Part shown: positions 11,501 to 23,201 of the stretch, piece after piece
How the letters are laid out: every line of letters begins with the position of its first letter
How positions within the stretch are numbered: position 1 is the first letter of the stretch
NCBI GenBank assembly: GCA_963931865.1
Contig: OZ007515.1
Coordinates: forward strand, 1,415,318 to 1,479,317
Direction: 5' to 3'
DNA: 64,000 bases
DNA from: Axinella damicornis
Taxonomy: Eukaryota; Porifera; Demospongiae; Axinellida; Axinellidae
Program-made: the position numbers and the translations under genes
The notes under the pieces: model-generated
The model's input: only the letters and a program-made list of their open reading frames with translations
Told to the model about the DNA's origin: nothing
Database searches by the model: none

Positions 11501-12042
11501 GCCAAAAAGCTGACTAGTGGCAGCGGAACTTCTGCAAGAACAGTACACAAACCTTCAACAGTGAGGCCAGATACCAGATCAAAGAAACAAACACAGTCAA
11601 AGCTTTTCATAGATTCTGAAACTTCATCCAGCTCCAGCGATGACACTCCCAATCATCCACTTCCTCCGCCAGAGGAAGACCCCTCTGTTCTCCCGGTCCG
11701 AGTGATGGCCGACCCCCTGGGAGTGGACTTGGTGGATGCCGTCGATGTTGATCCACTTAGTCTGGCCCATCAAGATGGTAGTGCTCTCTCTGGGGAGGGG
11801 AGGAGAGGCAAGAGTGATTCGGAGAGTAGCAGTAGCTCAGAAGGTGTGGAAGCTACTGATAGTGTGTTGGGAGCAGCAGACATGCATTTACATGCGCTAC
11901 CAGAGATCCCAGGTGTTGAGGTTGGAGCTGCACACTTGAAGGAGGAAATTGAGAAAGTAAGGCACTCTCCATTTTGTGCATCTACATGTTATCATGTGTG
12001 CATTGTTGTCTCCACACTGTCCTCATTACACACACACACACA

Positions 12043-12093
<51 letters not shown>

Positions 12094-15000
12094 CTAGCTG
12101 ACAGAGGAGAATGAAAAGCTAAGAAGTGAGCTGAAGAAGTCACAAGAAAGTGCAAAGAAGGAGAGAGCAAGGTTGTGTGTGAAGGGTTAATGTGGTTGTG
12201 TGTGAAGGGTTATTAATATGGTTGTGCGTGAAGGGTTATTAATGTGGTTGTGTGTGAAGGGGTATTAATGTGGTTGTGTGTGAAGGGTTATTAATGTGGT
12301 TGTGTGTGAAGGGTTATCAATACGGTTGTGGTTGTGGTTATCGTTATCGGGATGCCCATTTTAATTGTCACATGATCATGTTTCTCACTAAGCTAGGTAT
12401 TCCTGGTACACTGTACAAGTACATGGTTACTGTGCATGGTTTTCAGCATTTCAATCATTGAGCCAATCAGCAAACAGAATTCAAACTGTTCTGCAATTTC
12501 ATACATATGGTTGAATCTTTTTGCCAGATGTTGCATAAATGCTGAAAATCACTATATCCAGCTGAGTTTTAGTTGTTGTCGTTTCCATAGGAACCACTCC
12601 CTGAAGGAGCAGCTGAAGGCCCTGCGTGTGAAGGAGGCGGAGGACATGAAGGCATTGGAAGACATGGTACAGAGAGTGGAGGAAAACCTCGTGACAACCA
12701 CCGTGAGTGATGTGCCTGGTGCACAAACTGGTCACACACCTCTCCAGCTAGCTGTACTGCTCTGTTGTATCGTGGAGCTACTTTTTGTTCCAACTGGTGG
12801 GTGGCAGTTCCCACAGCCTTACCATTTAGTTACCTTCTGGTGACTGTCAGCTCTGCAGGCAGTGCTGTCCTGCTGTTAACAACATTTAGTGCTAGTTAAA
12901 AGGAGAAATGTAGTTGGTATCTTAGTGACAGTATGGTTCAGCTTCTCCGTCTGGCCAGAAAAGTGTTTATTCCAAATTGAAATGCGGAGTGTGCTGTTTC
13001 TAATTGACTTTATCCTAACCATTAGCCCTTAATTGTGAGTCAGTCTAAGTGTACAGCCACTGAAACCTACCAGGGTGAATCATTTTGGTTGGGAACCTTG
13101 GCTACTAACGACCAGAACTGTGTCAGTGTTGTGGATAGAATAACATTGCTCTCTGCTTCCTGTCTTTAGAAACGAGCTGTATCATCAGAATCCACTGTCG
13201 TGAAATTGAAACAGGAGCTTCAGAGTCTGCAGGTGAGTACGAAAAGCACACATCATCATTTGAGAATGTCAGAGAAAGGAAGCAATCATGACATATGCAG
13301 TATCAATGCAAGATTGCAGATCGTATCGCACAGCAATAATGCACTGTTTGTGTCGTGGGTAAAATGGCTGCCCATAGAAATGCTGTGGCTAAACTCTATC
13401 ACACTATCACATGCCTGCCTTTGGCGGCATCCTCTGACTACAGGGACTTTAAGGTAGCTATTTCATGGCCACCCACGAATCACCATGAAGTGTTTTAACA
13501 GAGCCTTGATCACTTCACTCATAATCATTCAGTGGATGGTCAGAGGACTGCGTTTAGAGAATGTAGCTTTAGCTGACAGCCGTCTACTGGATGGTACTGA
13601 GTCAGGGTAGGGAATCTTTGACTTACAATTGGTGTCTTCTGACAGATATAATATACATTTCAGTTCACAGTGTTTGTGCCATTGTGTTGTCTGGGTGGCA
13701 GTAGGTGCTAAGCATTCTGCTATCAGATATGACTTCATGGAAAAAGTCCCTTATTTGGAGTAATTGATTCTGATGTTCAGATAGCTTGCATAGTTTGTAC
13801 AATATGTCTGCGTGTGTGAGTGCTTATGTATTGTCAACTGCCATGGGGGAACTCCTGGGATTCCACACACCCCTACATTAAAGTGACCTGGGGATCCCCT
13901 TTGGGTGGGCAAACTGCCTGCATGCCGCGGGAGAGTCCTTGGGTGAATTCCCGCCTTTTGGCTAAAGTCCTGTTATGTAATGATTAGGTGAAAGTGGTGG
14001 ATTAAGAGGATGAATTTCTACATGTTCATCGATGTTGGTTCGTATACGCAGTTGAGTCTGCACACATAATGCGTATTGCTGTAAATGTGTGACTCCATCA
14101 GCAGCTGCGTAGGCTGTACGTCTGTCCCTGTACGCAATCATTTGATGCAACACAATTAACCTTGCAACTACAAGTTATGTTCTAAGCCAAGCAGAGTATA
14201 TGTAATCCTCTGGTAATCCTCAGTAGTCTTCTAGTAATCCCTAGTAGTCCTCAAGTAATCCCCAGTAATCTCCAGTACATGTAGTCTTCTAGTAATCCCC
14301 AGTAATCTCTAGTTTCTAGTAAACGTTAGTACTGAATGTGTTTACAAATTTGTCTGCTAACATGCCACTGCACATTACCACTCTCTCTACTACACTCTTC
14401 CACTCCCCCCTCCCCTCCCCTTTCTCCCCTCCCACCTCCCTCCCCCCTTTCCCCCTCCCCCCTCTCTCCTCACCTTCCTATCTCACCACTCTCAAGACTC
14501 AGCTAGCCCAGTCCAATCCCCAGAGCATCCATCAACACTATGAAGAGATTCTGCATGGTGTGAGGGAGAAGACAGGGTTCGCCTCACAACAGCTCATGGC
14601 TGCTGCACAGAAGGCAGACCAGTCCATCAGGTATAGCCTAGAACAGAGCTGGTTTCAATACCTGTCCTCTGGCTCCTCTTAATGGCTCCGGTTCTGAAAA
14701 CAAGATTTGGACCTGGTCTACAATCATGCAACGTTGCATGCTTGTACGTCAAAACACACAATTGTTTCACATATTCGCCTGAATAGTAGCTGGTGGCTGA
14801 GTGGGGGTGGCGTGCGGATGAGTGGTTAATGCATTCAACTGTTAATTGCAAAGTTGCTGGTTCAAGCCCCCCATGCCCTACACGATTTCTAGGTCTACCA
14901 TTAAAAATGAGTAGGCGTAATTTTCTTGAAGGTGTTTCCACCCGAATTGGTTTATACTGCATCCTTCGGAGGGGAAGAGGTTCGATGCTAGTTGTTGAAA

Positions 15001-15629
15001 GTGGACTGTTTCAATTGTCTATTTTACACACAATGTATATTTTTTTGTGTATTAATGAAGCATGAATAATATATGTATGGTATAGTATATCCTGTTGGCA
15101 AAGCTGTTGTATAAATCTCATACAGTACCTGCTGGGAGGGACTGTACTTTATAGCACTGCATGCCCTGGGGCACAGTAAACACATGGAGTTCACGAACGT
15201 GAAGCATTTGATGGTAGGCTTGCATTCGGATTCATCTGACGTACGGCAGCACCCCGTCCAGTCCGGACCTAGCCCCAAAGTTGCTGGGTACTCACAGAGA
15301 TTGTCTTTAACCATAGTGTTAGCTGGCTAGTTATACATGTAGGATGCCTCAACTGTTGTTGCTAGCAAGACATGCGCAAGCGCATGCGCCATATGGCTTC
15401 TACAGCCCCTCACACTCAGGGCTGCAACCCTCAGGTTCGGTACTGTATAAGCCTTACAGCACCAACTGCCATGCATATTAATGGTATAATTATTATGATG
15501 AATAGAAGTCAGTATTGTGTCGATGCTGTAATTTGCAGGGAACTTATGACTGGTGCGGACACTCTTAAGAACGTAGCCCAGGTTCTCGAATATGTTGACA
15601 GAATTTCAGAGGTCAAGGAGATGAGATGA
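8526..15629 (+). CDS. ENTR1: Endosome-associated trafficking regulator 1 (SDCCAG3-like), 8 exons, 454 aa
   Basis: Exons: 8526-8751, 11020-11093, 11366-11956, 12098-12171, 12591-12702, 13170-13232, 14497-14630, 15539-15629. All phases agree. Human ENTR1 (SDCCAG3, 435 aa) acts in endosome-to-surface recycling, ciliogenesis and cytokinesis. Evidence: the NPFSF motif near the N-terminus, a long acidic Ser-rich linker (exon 3), a coiled coil spanning HSLKEQLKALRVKEAEDMKA, EDMVQRVEENL and KRAVSSESTVVKLKQEL, and the C-terminal signature VLEYVDRISEVKE, close to human SIDRISEVK. The NPFSF motif occurs twice, in exon 1 (ANPFSFKSFL) and exon 2 (ENPFSFRKFV); I recall only one in human. An in-frame upstream ATG at 8484 is possible, but 8526 leaves more room for the shared promoter. 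An acceptor 6 bp downstream (14503) could be used in exon 7 without frame change. Confidence 0.93.
8945..8980. repeat. Perfect 12-bp hairpin
   Basis: CCACACCCACTA and TAGTGGGTGTGG are separated by a 9-base loop, inside ENTR1 intron 1. Confidence 0.8.
9276..9527. repeat. 74-78 bp tandem repeat, three copies plus a partial
   Basis: Units begin TGTATCCCACGTATGATATT at about 9276, 9354, 9428 and 9502 (truncated). The last two full units are nearly identical, so duplication is recent. ENTR1 intron 1. Confidence 0.9.
9796..9945. repeat. Tandem repeat with CACATG/CACGTG cores
   Basis: Units of about 27 bp like GGTCACATGACAGGGTGTTA, first two perfect, later ones diverging to GGTCACATGACGGG and GGTCACGTGACATG. 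Each core resembles an E-box or a TFE-type GTCACATGAC site. Confidence 0.75.
10427..10541. repeat. Foldback element, long-stem version
   Basis: Arms ATGGCCTCGTTCCCAGGCC and GGCCTGGGAACGAGGCTAT extend inward through CTTCTACACC.CCAGTTTTT, giving about 35-bp arms around an AT-rich loop. Confidence 0.85.
10616..10780. repeat. 19-bp minisatellite, about eight copies
   Basis: Unit GTGCTGTCGCTCACCAGGA, nearly perfect. It sits inside copy A of the nested-palindrome element at the position where copy B (about 37930, reverse sense) has a single unit-like sequence, so it looks like a local expansion of element sequence. Confidence 0.9.
11140..11360. repeat. CCT/CCCA pyrimidine-rich tract
   Basis: About 220 bp of CCTCCCACCTCC-type sequence immediately upstream of the ENTR1 exon 3 acceptor at 11365. 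Confidence 0.85.
12018..12092. repeat. (CA)n microsatellite
   Basis: Ends five bases before the ENTR1 exon 4 start at 12098 (CACACCCCTAG|CTG). Confidence 0.97.
12172..12330. repeat. 26-bp tandem repeat beginning at the exon 4 donor
   Basis: Five to six copies of GTTGTGTGTGAAGGGTTATT(AATGTG). The first copy contains the GTTGTG donor itself, so the intron starts inside the array and several near-identical candidate donors follow. Confidence 0.85.
14200..14335. repeat. Degenerate short tandem repeat
   Basis: Loose repeats of TAGTAATCCCCAGTA and TAGTCTTC units in ENTR1 intron 6, followed by a CT-rich tract that runs to the exon 7 acceptor. Confidence 0.6.
14790..14885 (+). mobile_element. tRNA-derived SINE head
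   Basis: An A-box-like GATGAGTGGTTAATGC and a B-box GGTTCAAGCCC are spaced as in a tRNA, with an anticodon-loop-like CTGTTAA. The acceptor stem is poorly paired, so this looks like a SINE promoter rather than a working tRNA. It lies in ENTR1 intron 7. Confidence 0.5.
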
Positions 15630-16031
15630 CACGAACACGTTACTAGACCAACATGCCGGATCATCACTTCAGACTCTGATGCAGTATAGGGTTTGTCATG
15701 GTTGTTGTGATTCTGAACAACATCTGTGTTACAAATCACATCAATTCTAATTCTATGGTGTATTCATGTACAACTTCAATGAACACCTGTAACTATATAA
15801 ACAGAATGGCTTAATTACAAACAGTAAATAATATACCCAGCGGTTCATGTATAGTTGGAAAAACAGTTTTGCACTACTTAGCCTACTCATGCTACCTTGA
15901 TAATGCTAACAGTAAGTTTGTCCACAGCAAGTGGCGGCTAGGGGCTTAGTTCCAGCTTGCTTTCTTTGAGATCCAACCAGAGATACCAGACAGCAATCCA
16001 GAGCTCCTGCACATATTCCACCTGCTTTGGG
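15630..16031. other. Intergenic, convergent 3' ends
   Basis: Between the ENTR1 stop and the stop of the secreted glycoprotein gene. It holds both 3' UTRs; I see no coding exon or clear repeat. Confidence 0.5.
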
Positions 16032-17520
16032 TTAGTGTTTGGACCTGCCCCACAGGTAGCAAGTGGGGGTGCACGCATGGGGTGCAATTGCTGCAGAAAG
16101 ATTTTGACATGTATAGTGGCATTGTCTGACAGTACAATTGCATGTTAATTCCAGCTGTAGATCAGTGATTGTTACTTGTGACAATTGGATTCCGACTGGA
16201 AATATACTTAACACCCACACTAATGGCCCTATTCCGGTCGAGTGAGTAGATATTGGATATCTGCGTGCACTCCAAATTCGAATTCAAAGAGGAGTGAATT
16301 CACAGCATGGCTTACTGCAGTTTAACTAGTGGCACTGTGGTACTGCTTTTCTTTCGGCAAGAAATAGTGACAGAAATTTCTTTTTGAGACCACATACATG
16401 CATGTGTACATGCTGACCTGGCTCCAAAGCAGATCAAGATCACTCTGCCCGTCATTGTCACCATCACCATATTCCTGCAGCAAAATGAACATTATAATGC
16501 ACAGGTTTGAGATTGACATCCATAGACTTCTCAATTATAGACTGGTTTAAATTCTGTGTCATGCATGATGCAGTGCAAGACATGGTCGTGGAGGTGCTCC
16601 TGCAGGTGTGTGGTACTTACAGCACCAGGGTTCTCATTCCTGGAGCTGGGGTCGGCAGTTGGCACTTCCAGAGTGGATGTATCCACGTCAGGAGGAAGGG
16701 GGACTCCAGTCACATTCTCTAGGCTTTCCAAAAGGTTCACAATTCTGTCCTCGATATCCTCCAAGGTCAGGTTGAGCTGGCCATTAAAATGCTCCACTTC
16801 ATAGAGCATCACGCAGTGCAGAGGAGCAGTGAGGTTGGTCAGAATGCACTGGTCTTCTGTAAGTCTCTCTGTAATCTGAGCAGAGGATGACGGAGAACAA
16901 CTATCCACTTGATACACAACTACACAACATCTCAGTGTGTGTGTGTGTGTGTGCGCGCGCAGCTACATGATGCATGTTATTAGCTCACATTGAAGTCAGT
17001 GAGGCTGGAAGCGTTCCTCTCGGGAATAAAGCGGTGATGGTGGGGGGCTGGGATACCCTGAGGACCAAGCCTTTCAGTCTGCATGGCAATTTAAACATTC
17101 TGTGTAAAACTGTTCTGTGAGTTAAACTTTGCATGAAGATGAAGTTGCTCTACTATAATACTGCAAGGTGTATTATAACATAACCAGTTTCTACAGCAAT
17201 TGCATGGTATACACAATTGTTACACTCACCATCTGGCCTGTAAGGAGTGTCAGCGTCTGGTACACCTCCATAGTTATTACGTAGAGCTCGGTGATGTCGG
17301 CATAGTTGACGGTTTGAATATTCTGGAGTCTTCCGTATCGGATGTAATCGATGAAGGGTGGTGGGTGCACCGACACAGAGGTGTTGCTCCCTAGCTGGAC
17401 AGGAGGAACAGGGCACGTTTCAGTATCAATCCCAGGTAATGGAGCTGCATCTGCTTGAAGCAGACTGAATGTGGCCAAACACCAAACTGCAGCCAGCCCG
17501 AGGAGAAGGTTATGAGCCAT
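16032..17520 (-). CDS. Secreted glycoprotein of unknown family, cytokine-like gene layout (5 exons, 271 aa)
   Basis: Exons: 17520-17230, 17078-16989, 16875-16621, 16474-16418, 16154-16032. All four introns are phase 0. The protein starts MAHNLLLGLAAVWCLATFS, a clear signal peptide ending near ADA|AP. There is no later membrane segment, so it should be secreted. It has seven N-glycosylation sequons (NTS, NAS, NLT twice, NVT, NCT, NLS). Two segments look amphipathic-helical: around ITELYVITMEVYQTLTLL and LEDIEDRIVNLLESLENV. The last exon carries six cysteines (CNC..C...C, then C..C near the end). I recognise no domain. A signal peptide, helical core and only phase-0 introns is the layout of helical cytokine genes in vertebrates; that is an analogy, not an identification. 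The last exon could be wrong, although its frame fits. Confidence 0.7.
16934..16960. repeat. Short (TG)n(CG)n repeat
   Basis: In intron 2 of the secreted glycoprotein gene; CA-rich on the sense strand and about 60 bp before the exon 3 acceptor. Confidence 0.8.
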
Positions 17521-18347
17521 TCTGGTTCAGCAACTTAGATCAAACTTGGAGTACACTTGTTGGACTGAGGTAAGGAGTTCAACTGTTACTTTCGTGCTGT
17601 GCAGGATGGTTTAAGTACTCGCTAAAGCAGCTATTTATAGTATATTTTCGCATTGCACAATTAGCATTCTCCCAACGGTACAGCGTCTAAACTGCATAGG
17701 TAATTGCACGTTTGCATCCTCACTTGAACCGTTGAAGGTGATTGCCCTAATCAATAAGTTCTGATTGCCATCAATTCATCACTACAATAGCTGTGCCATT
17801 TGTGCTGTTTCTTGCCCTTGGTTCCTCTTCTACCTCCATGATGTCATGGAACACTCCTCAGTGCACATTCCCATTTAGTCACGTCCCCAGATCCCTTCAG
17901 ACTCATTCCCGCACGTCTGAAGATTTTTGCACAGCAATACAAACATCCATGCTAGCCTACTGCATAGTACAGAGGCTGAAATTATTTACCAGGCAGGTTC
18001 AGCTGGGCACTGCTGGCTGGTCTACATGTACAGCCTGCAAGATCTTACACATGCCATGCAGGTACCAGCAAATTTAATAGCTGCATGCTTTTGATCGTAC
18101 CAAGAGCTAATCATGCACACAGTATTAAGTTCAGGACACTCTGAAGTTGTAGCTATACAAATACAGAAATCTCATACCCTGCAGCCTAGTCTTCGTAGGT
18201 AGGCGCCATGCACATCAGACACTCACGACCCCATACACCGGAGCCCCACCCACTCATTGTAATTCCGCATACTCGAGCGGCGCGGAGGAAGCAAGTTTTG
18301 TAGTAGGCCGTTTGCAGGCATCTCTTACTTGGTTGAACGGTTCAGCG
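17521..18347. promoter_or_regulatory. Divergent intergenic region
   Basis: 827 bp between the start codons of the secreted glycoprotein (-) and the orphan protein (+). It must hold both promoters. No repeat family or obvious motif stands out. Confidence 0.4.
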
Positions 18348-20093
18348 ATGATAGCGACGCAGTACGAGCGACCTTCCTCGGTGAAGCTAGCTGCCGTGAA
18401 GCATGAGCTCTATCATCCTCGTCTACCGACGCTGCGGCGCATGGACATTGATACCACAGCACACAGGCTATCTACCGAGCACGTTCGTACCACCACTACG
18501 TGCAACAGAGGTACGTTAGCTGTGTAATATCATCGATCGTAGGTGATCTTTTCACATTGTGCATCTATATTATAGCTAGCGAGTGAATATAACTTCCACA
18601 GAAAATGGACTTCGTTGCAGCTAACCAACTGTTCAGTGCGTACAGCTTTATTTTATCCCATTCCTTACGAATTTGAGATTTTACTTGTGTCGTCAGTACA
18701 GATCGACTCAAATGCGGCAGATATATTATAGCTGAAATACATGTAACATGGCCTGGTCATTGTACAAACAAGATTTTTGGCTACAACATGCATGTGTTTA
18801 TTGTGCATGGTTTCTTGTCTTTGTGCAGAGGACTTTGTAAAATCAAGAAGCACATTGTTTCCCAAGAGGGAGCCTCTCCACTGCAAGGTTTGTCCACTGT
18901 ACATTTTAGATCACAAAGCATGCACGCATGATTATAGTATGCGGATGTTCATGACATTAATTGTATGAAAGCCTTGCACATGCAGTTCTTGGTACAGATA
19001 CTGAATGACTTTCTAGTGTTTCTGAAGTCTGTCTGTGATGAGATGGCAGATGAATTGTTCGTTTACCTTGCATGGGAACATTCCTCCTAGCTGTCCAATT
19101 CCTTTGTGTGCAAGAGTTATGAATCCCAACACATGGAGGCTTGCCAAACATGATCAGTATGCATTGCCATGAATGCTACAAACTGGCTATAAATTTTGTG
19201 ATAGTCGGCTGTTGGTTACTGATTCATAGCCGATTCAACATTCACAGACATTCCATTTCTGTTTTGCCCATGGACAGAATGTTCTTACCAGGCGGACACA
19301 GACTGCAGTACAGAGCTTCCAACAACTCAAAACTGAGTAAGAATGCCTCATATCATCTGATGAATTCTGCATCTTTCACGGATGACAAAAAGATCTCGTG
19401 ATACAATCTGCAAGCAACATAATATATGGTGGTGCTGCTGCAGTGTCCTCTAGTTGCCATGGTGAAAGATGCATGCACCTATATGCATGCATGTGGAATT
19501 AGGGATTGCGCTGCATATCAAATCACTGACTCATGATCAACGGTTGACTTGATCCTCTGTTTTCAGGAGCTACGCTGAAAGCTGGGCTAAAATACTTGGG
19601 ATGCTGGACTCCAGATCAGTTAAACGTGAACATTCACAGCACGCAGGTATGTAATCAAGATGAAATTACCTGAGGTACATATGTGAACACATCATTTGTA
19701 CTTGATGAGTTCACATAATATTATGGTGTTTATGGGCTGCGCGTGACAGATTATGTCTTGGTATATCCTGCAGAGCAATTGGAAATCGTTGGTCTTGCCA
19801 TACGAGAGAAGCATCCCAGTATCACCTCCTCCTGGCAGGTACATGCAAGTATGCACTGTGTTAGCCTTATTCCCAGGCCCGAGACGGCCTGGGAACGAGG
19901 TTGGCATTGCAGCTGTGTTAGCTGCCAGTATCACCTCCTCCTACATGAGCTCATAATAGTGTGATCTGGTGTCAAGTATGCATTGGGCTGCGTTAGCTGC
20001 CAGCATCAGAATATCTTCTCACAGGCAAGGTGTGCAGGTGCACCAAACTGCTCAAGACCCACAACCCCAAAGCCCATTCCTGCGACAATGTAG
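18348..20093 (+). CDS. Orphan protein, 6 exons, 164 aa
   Basis: Exons: 18348-18510, 18829-18887, 19278-19336, 19567-19646, 19774-19838, 20025-20093. The six pieces chain with matching phases 1, 0, 2, 1, 0 to a TAG stop, which supports the model. The start ATG (MIATQYERPSSVKLAAVKHE) is followed by a Thr/Arg-rich region (MDIDTTAHRLSTEHVRTTTT) and a helical middle (VLTRRTQTAVQSFQQLKTE). No signal peptide, membrane segment or known domain is visible. Small basic, tryptophan-poor proteins like this are common among ciliary inner-tubule proteins, but I have no motif for that. A strong-looking donor (GTAAGT) overlaps the stop; the one acceptor I tested also gives an immediate stop. Confidence 0.6.
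19862..19902. repeat. Foldback element, minimal 41-bp version
   Basis: TAGCCTTATTCCCAGGCC joined through GAGAC to GGCCTGGGAACGAGGTT, in intron 5 of the orphan gene, right after the donor. Confidence 0.75.
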
Positions 20094-20544
20094 TAAGTCC
20101 ATTGTAATAAGGCATCCAGTACATAATTATGCTGAAAGAGGTAATTACACAAGTCATGCAATTTTTATATACTCTGTAGTAGCAGGTACCGAACAACTGT
20201 GAATTGCAGGTATGTGACGTCCCGTTATTTCTCATTATAAGAGATTGGTGATGTTGTATTTCTCCTTTGACCTGCAGACCATTTTCCCCCAACCCCTGGA
20301 AGTAAGCGAATTCAGACTAAAGTGTAAAGTGTTAAGTGTATTCGGACTACAGCATCATTAGACAGTGTTGGCGTATTGTCCTGTGATCAAGTCAATTCTG
20401 TGTATGGCATTATATGTCTTAAGAATCAAATGTAATAATTATTGTACTATTTATATAATAATGTTGTGCATACATTGTTGTCTTATAATAATTATTACAA
20501 AACTAACACCACCTACAATGAAAGGCACAACAGATTGTCTTGGT

Positions 20545-20702
20545 TCAAAGTTCAAACTTCTTGAGGACGTTACGCTTCCTGGTTAGTTCATCACCCTTCT
20601 TGGCACTGACATCACCCTCTGTGATGTGCGTGTGTGTGTCAGGGAGGAGGGTGTGGGGTGTGAGGGAGAAGGGTGTGTGTGTGTGGGGAGGATTACGTGT
20701 GA

Positions 20703-20760
<58 letters not shown>

Positions 20761-23170
20761 TGTGTGTGTGTGTACGTGTGTGTGTGTACGTGTGTGTGTG
20801 TACGTGTGTGTGTGTGTACGTGTGTGATGTGAGGGAGGACGATTTGTGAATTGAGAGGATTAAAAGTACGGGAGAGGGTACATGGGAGGTGTATATTGTG
20901 GATGAGTGTGTCAATGTGTATGTGTGGGTATGAGGGAGGAGAATGTGTGAGTGGAGTTACAGGGGAGGGTAAATGGAAGATTATATTGGGAGGATGAGAT
21001 ATGGTGCATGTGTGTGTGTGAATTGTATGTGAAAGGGATAAGTAGAGCCGGTAGATGTGTGCAGGAGTGGTGGAACATCCTACATTACGTCAATTTTGAA
21101 AGGAACAGCAAAACCTACTGAGGATGCGTCCCAGCCTCTCTTGCTCAGTCTGGACATACTCGTTTCCTCGGTCCTGGATCTTCTTCATCACCTTCACATA
21201 GTACTCAGCACTGTCAAGGAGTGGGAGACAGGGGAGGGGGACAGGGGAGAGGGAGGGAGGGGACAGGGAGAAGGAGAGGGGAGAGGGAGGGGAGAGGGAG
21301 GGGAGATGGAAGGACAGGGGAGAGGGAGGGAAACGGAGGGGACAGGGAGAGGGAGGGAGAGGACAGGGGAAAGGGGAGGTAAAGGACAAGGAGGGGAGAG
21401 GGGACAAAGGAGGGAAACAACTGCAGTGCTAATACCAGCATGACTTAGTCTTCAGAATGACCATGTGGTTTGGTGGTATCTCCCAGGGCTGAACAAAAAG
21501 TCTCAGAGTTAGGGTTACAGTACACGTCCAAACGATATGGTGAAGTTCCCAGGGGAATTTTACATGCGAGGGAGAAGTTGGGGGTTCACCAATAGGAATC
21601 ACAGAGACTGACCGAAAATTCCCCCTCCATCTCCTCCGAATGGATGTGTACACTATTTAGATGGCCACTTGATACCGATATTCAAGGGAGTGCCCGATGA
21701 ACCCATTCCAGGCTGTGCAGGGAAAGTCCAACCCACTAGGTTTCTAATAACGCAGCAACCACAAAACAATCAAACAATAGGTCAGCTTCCTTCGCTGCTA
21801 TTTCACAGCAAGCAACAGGTTCTCAGAACACTCGACTTATCAGACAGTCTGTCCTACATTCTCAGAAAACCTTAAACACCTAAACCACCACTACAGCAGT
21901 GCTTCACACAAGTACATTGGGAAAAATAGCCTAGCTTTTCACACCATCATGGTATAGACCCATTGTAGCTGACGTCATCATTTTGAGAATACGGACGGGT
22001 ATCCCAACATGGCAGTTATCCGACCACAGCTGGTGAATGGTAAAGTTAAAGTCACTCAAAAGGGTTCTGTCAACTGTCAGAGCGACTCAGAAATATGGTC
22101 AAGAGTCAGGTTGCAGTGCCCAGAGGACACTGCACTGAAGAACAAGATGTAAATGCTCGCAGACTTGGTTCAGTACAAAGATTTATTTGTGGGACTGATT
22201 GTGTTGGTAGACCAACAGCAACATGCAGGCACATACCGAATATTTGCTAGAGTGGTCAAAGGTCAACAGTCAAAGGTCATCAGTTGTCAAACTTTGTCAA
22301 CACAATCAGTGCACTGGCCACTGTTGTGACCATCTTACCATCTTGTTTCACTATTTCCCCTCCCCCATTCCCAGCCCTACTCACTTTGGGTCCTCGTGCG
22401 ACTCAGCCACAGACTTGGCCTCGGTGAGGATAGTCTCTCGAGCTTCTGTCTCCGTTATAAACCGACTTGCTAGCTCGTTCATATCCTCTACCAGACCAGC
22501 CTGTGCATGCATTTGGTGTGTGTATTGTATGTGTGTGGGCAGAATTGAATATAGCATCTGCACGAGACAGACGCACTGCACAACATGAGACCAGGTGTAC
22601 ATACGCACCTCAGGACTCAGTTCGCCACCTGGCAGACGTTTGGTGCCGCAATTCTCGTTCAGGAATTTCACGAAGTCAGCTGTGCTCCGCCCTCTCTCGT
22701 ACTGTATCACAGAGAAAATGAGTGAGGCAGCTAGGTCATGTGACATCATGTACGTCAGTACTCACATTCTCTCCATCCTTGTTCGTCTTTGAGAAGAACA
22801 TGATGGTGGGAAAACCTGTGATGTCATACCTGAACAGCAAAGAGTAATTAATCAGAGTTGTAATTGAGGGTCACAGCCTATTAACCCCTTGATATCATCG
22901 TCATGGCAACACTTACTCTGAAGCTAAATCCCTGTGGCCATCAGCATCCAGTTTAGCCACAACACACTGCAAAAAAAAAAGGCAAAACATTCGGACAGGT
23001 GTCACATGCTCCAAGGGATCAAAGTTTGCAAGATCCTCGAGGAACCAACTCGCACTTACGTTGTCATCATTAGCAAAAGTGCTGGCAACCTCTTCGTATA
23101 CTGGAGCAAGGGCCTTGCAGTGGCCACACCCTGGAGGGATCAGAAGCTGGCATGAGATGGCAGGAGAATC

Positions 23171-23201
<31 letters not shown>

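Noticed and set aside
14790..14885. A functional tRNA-Asn gene (loop CTGTTAA)
   Set aside because: The acceptor and T stems do not pair well enough; a SINE head is the better reading.
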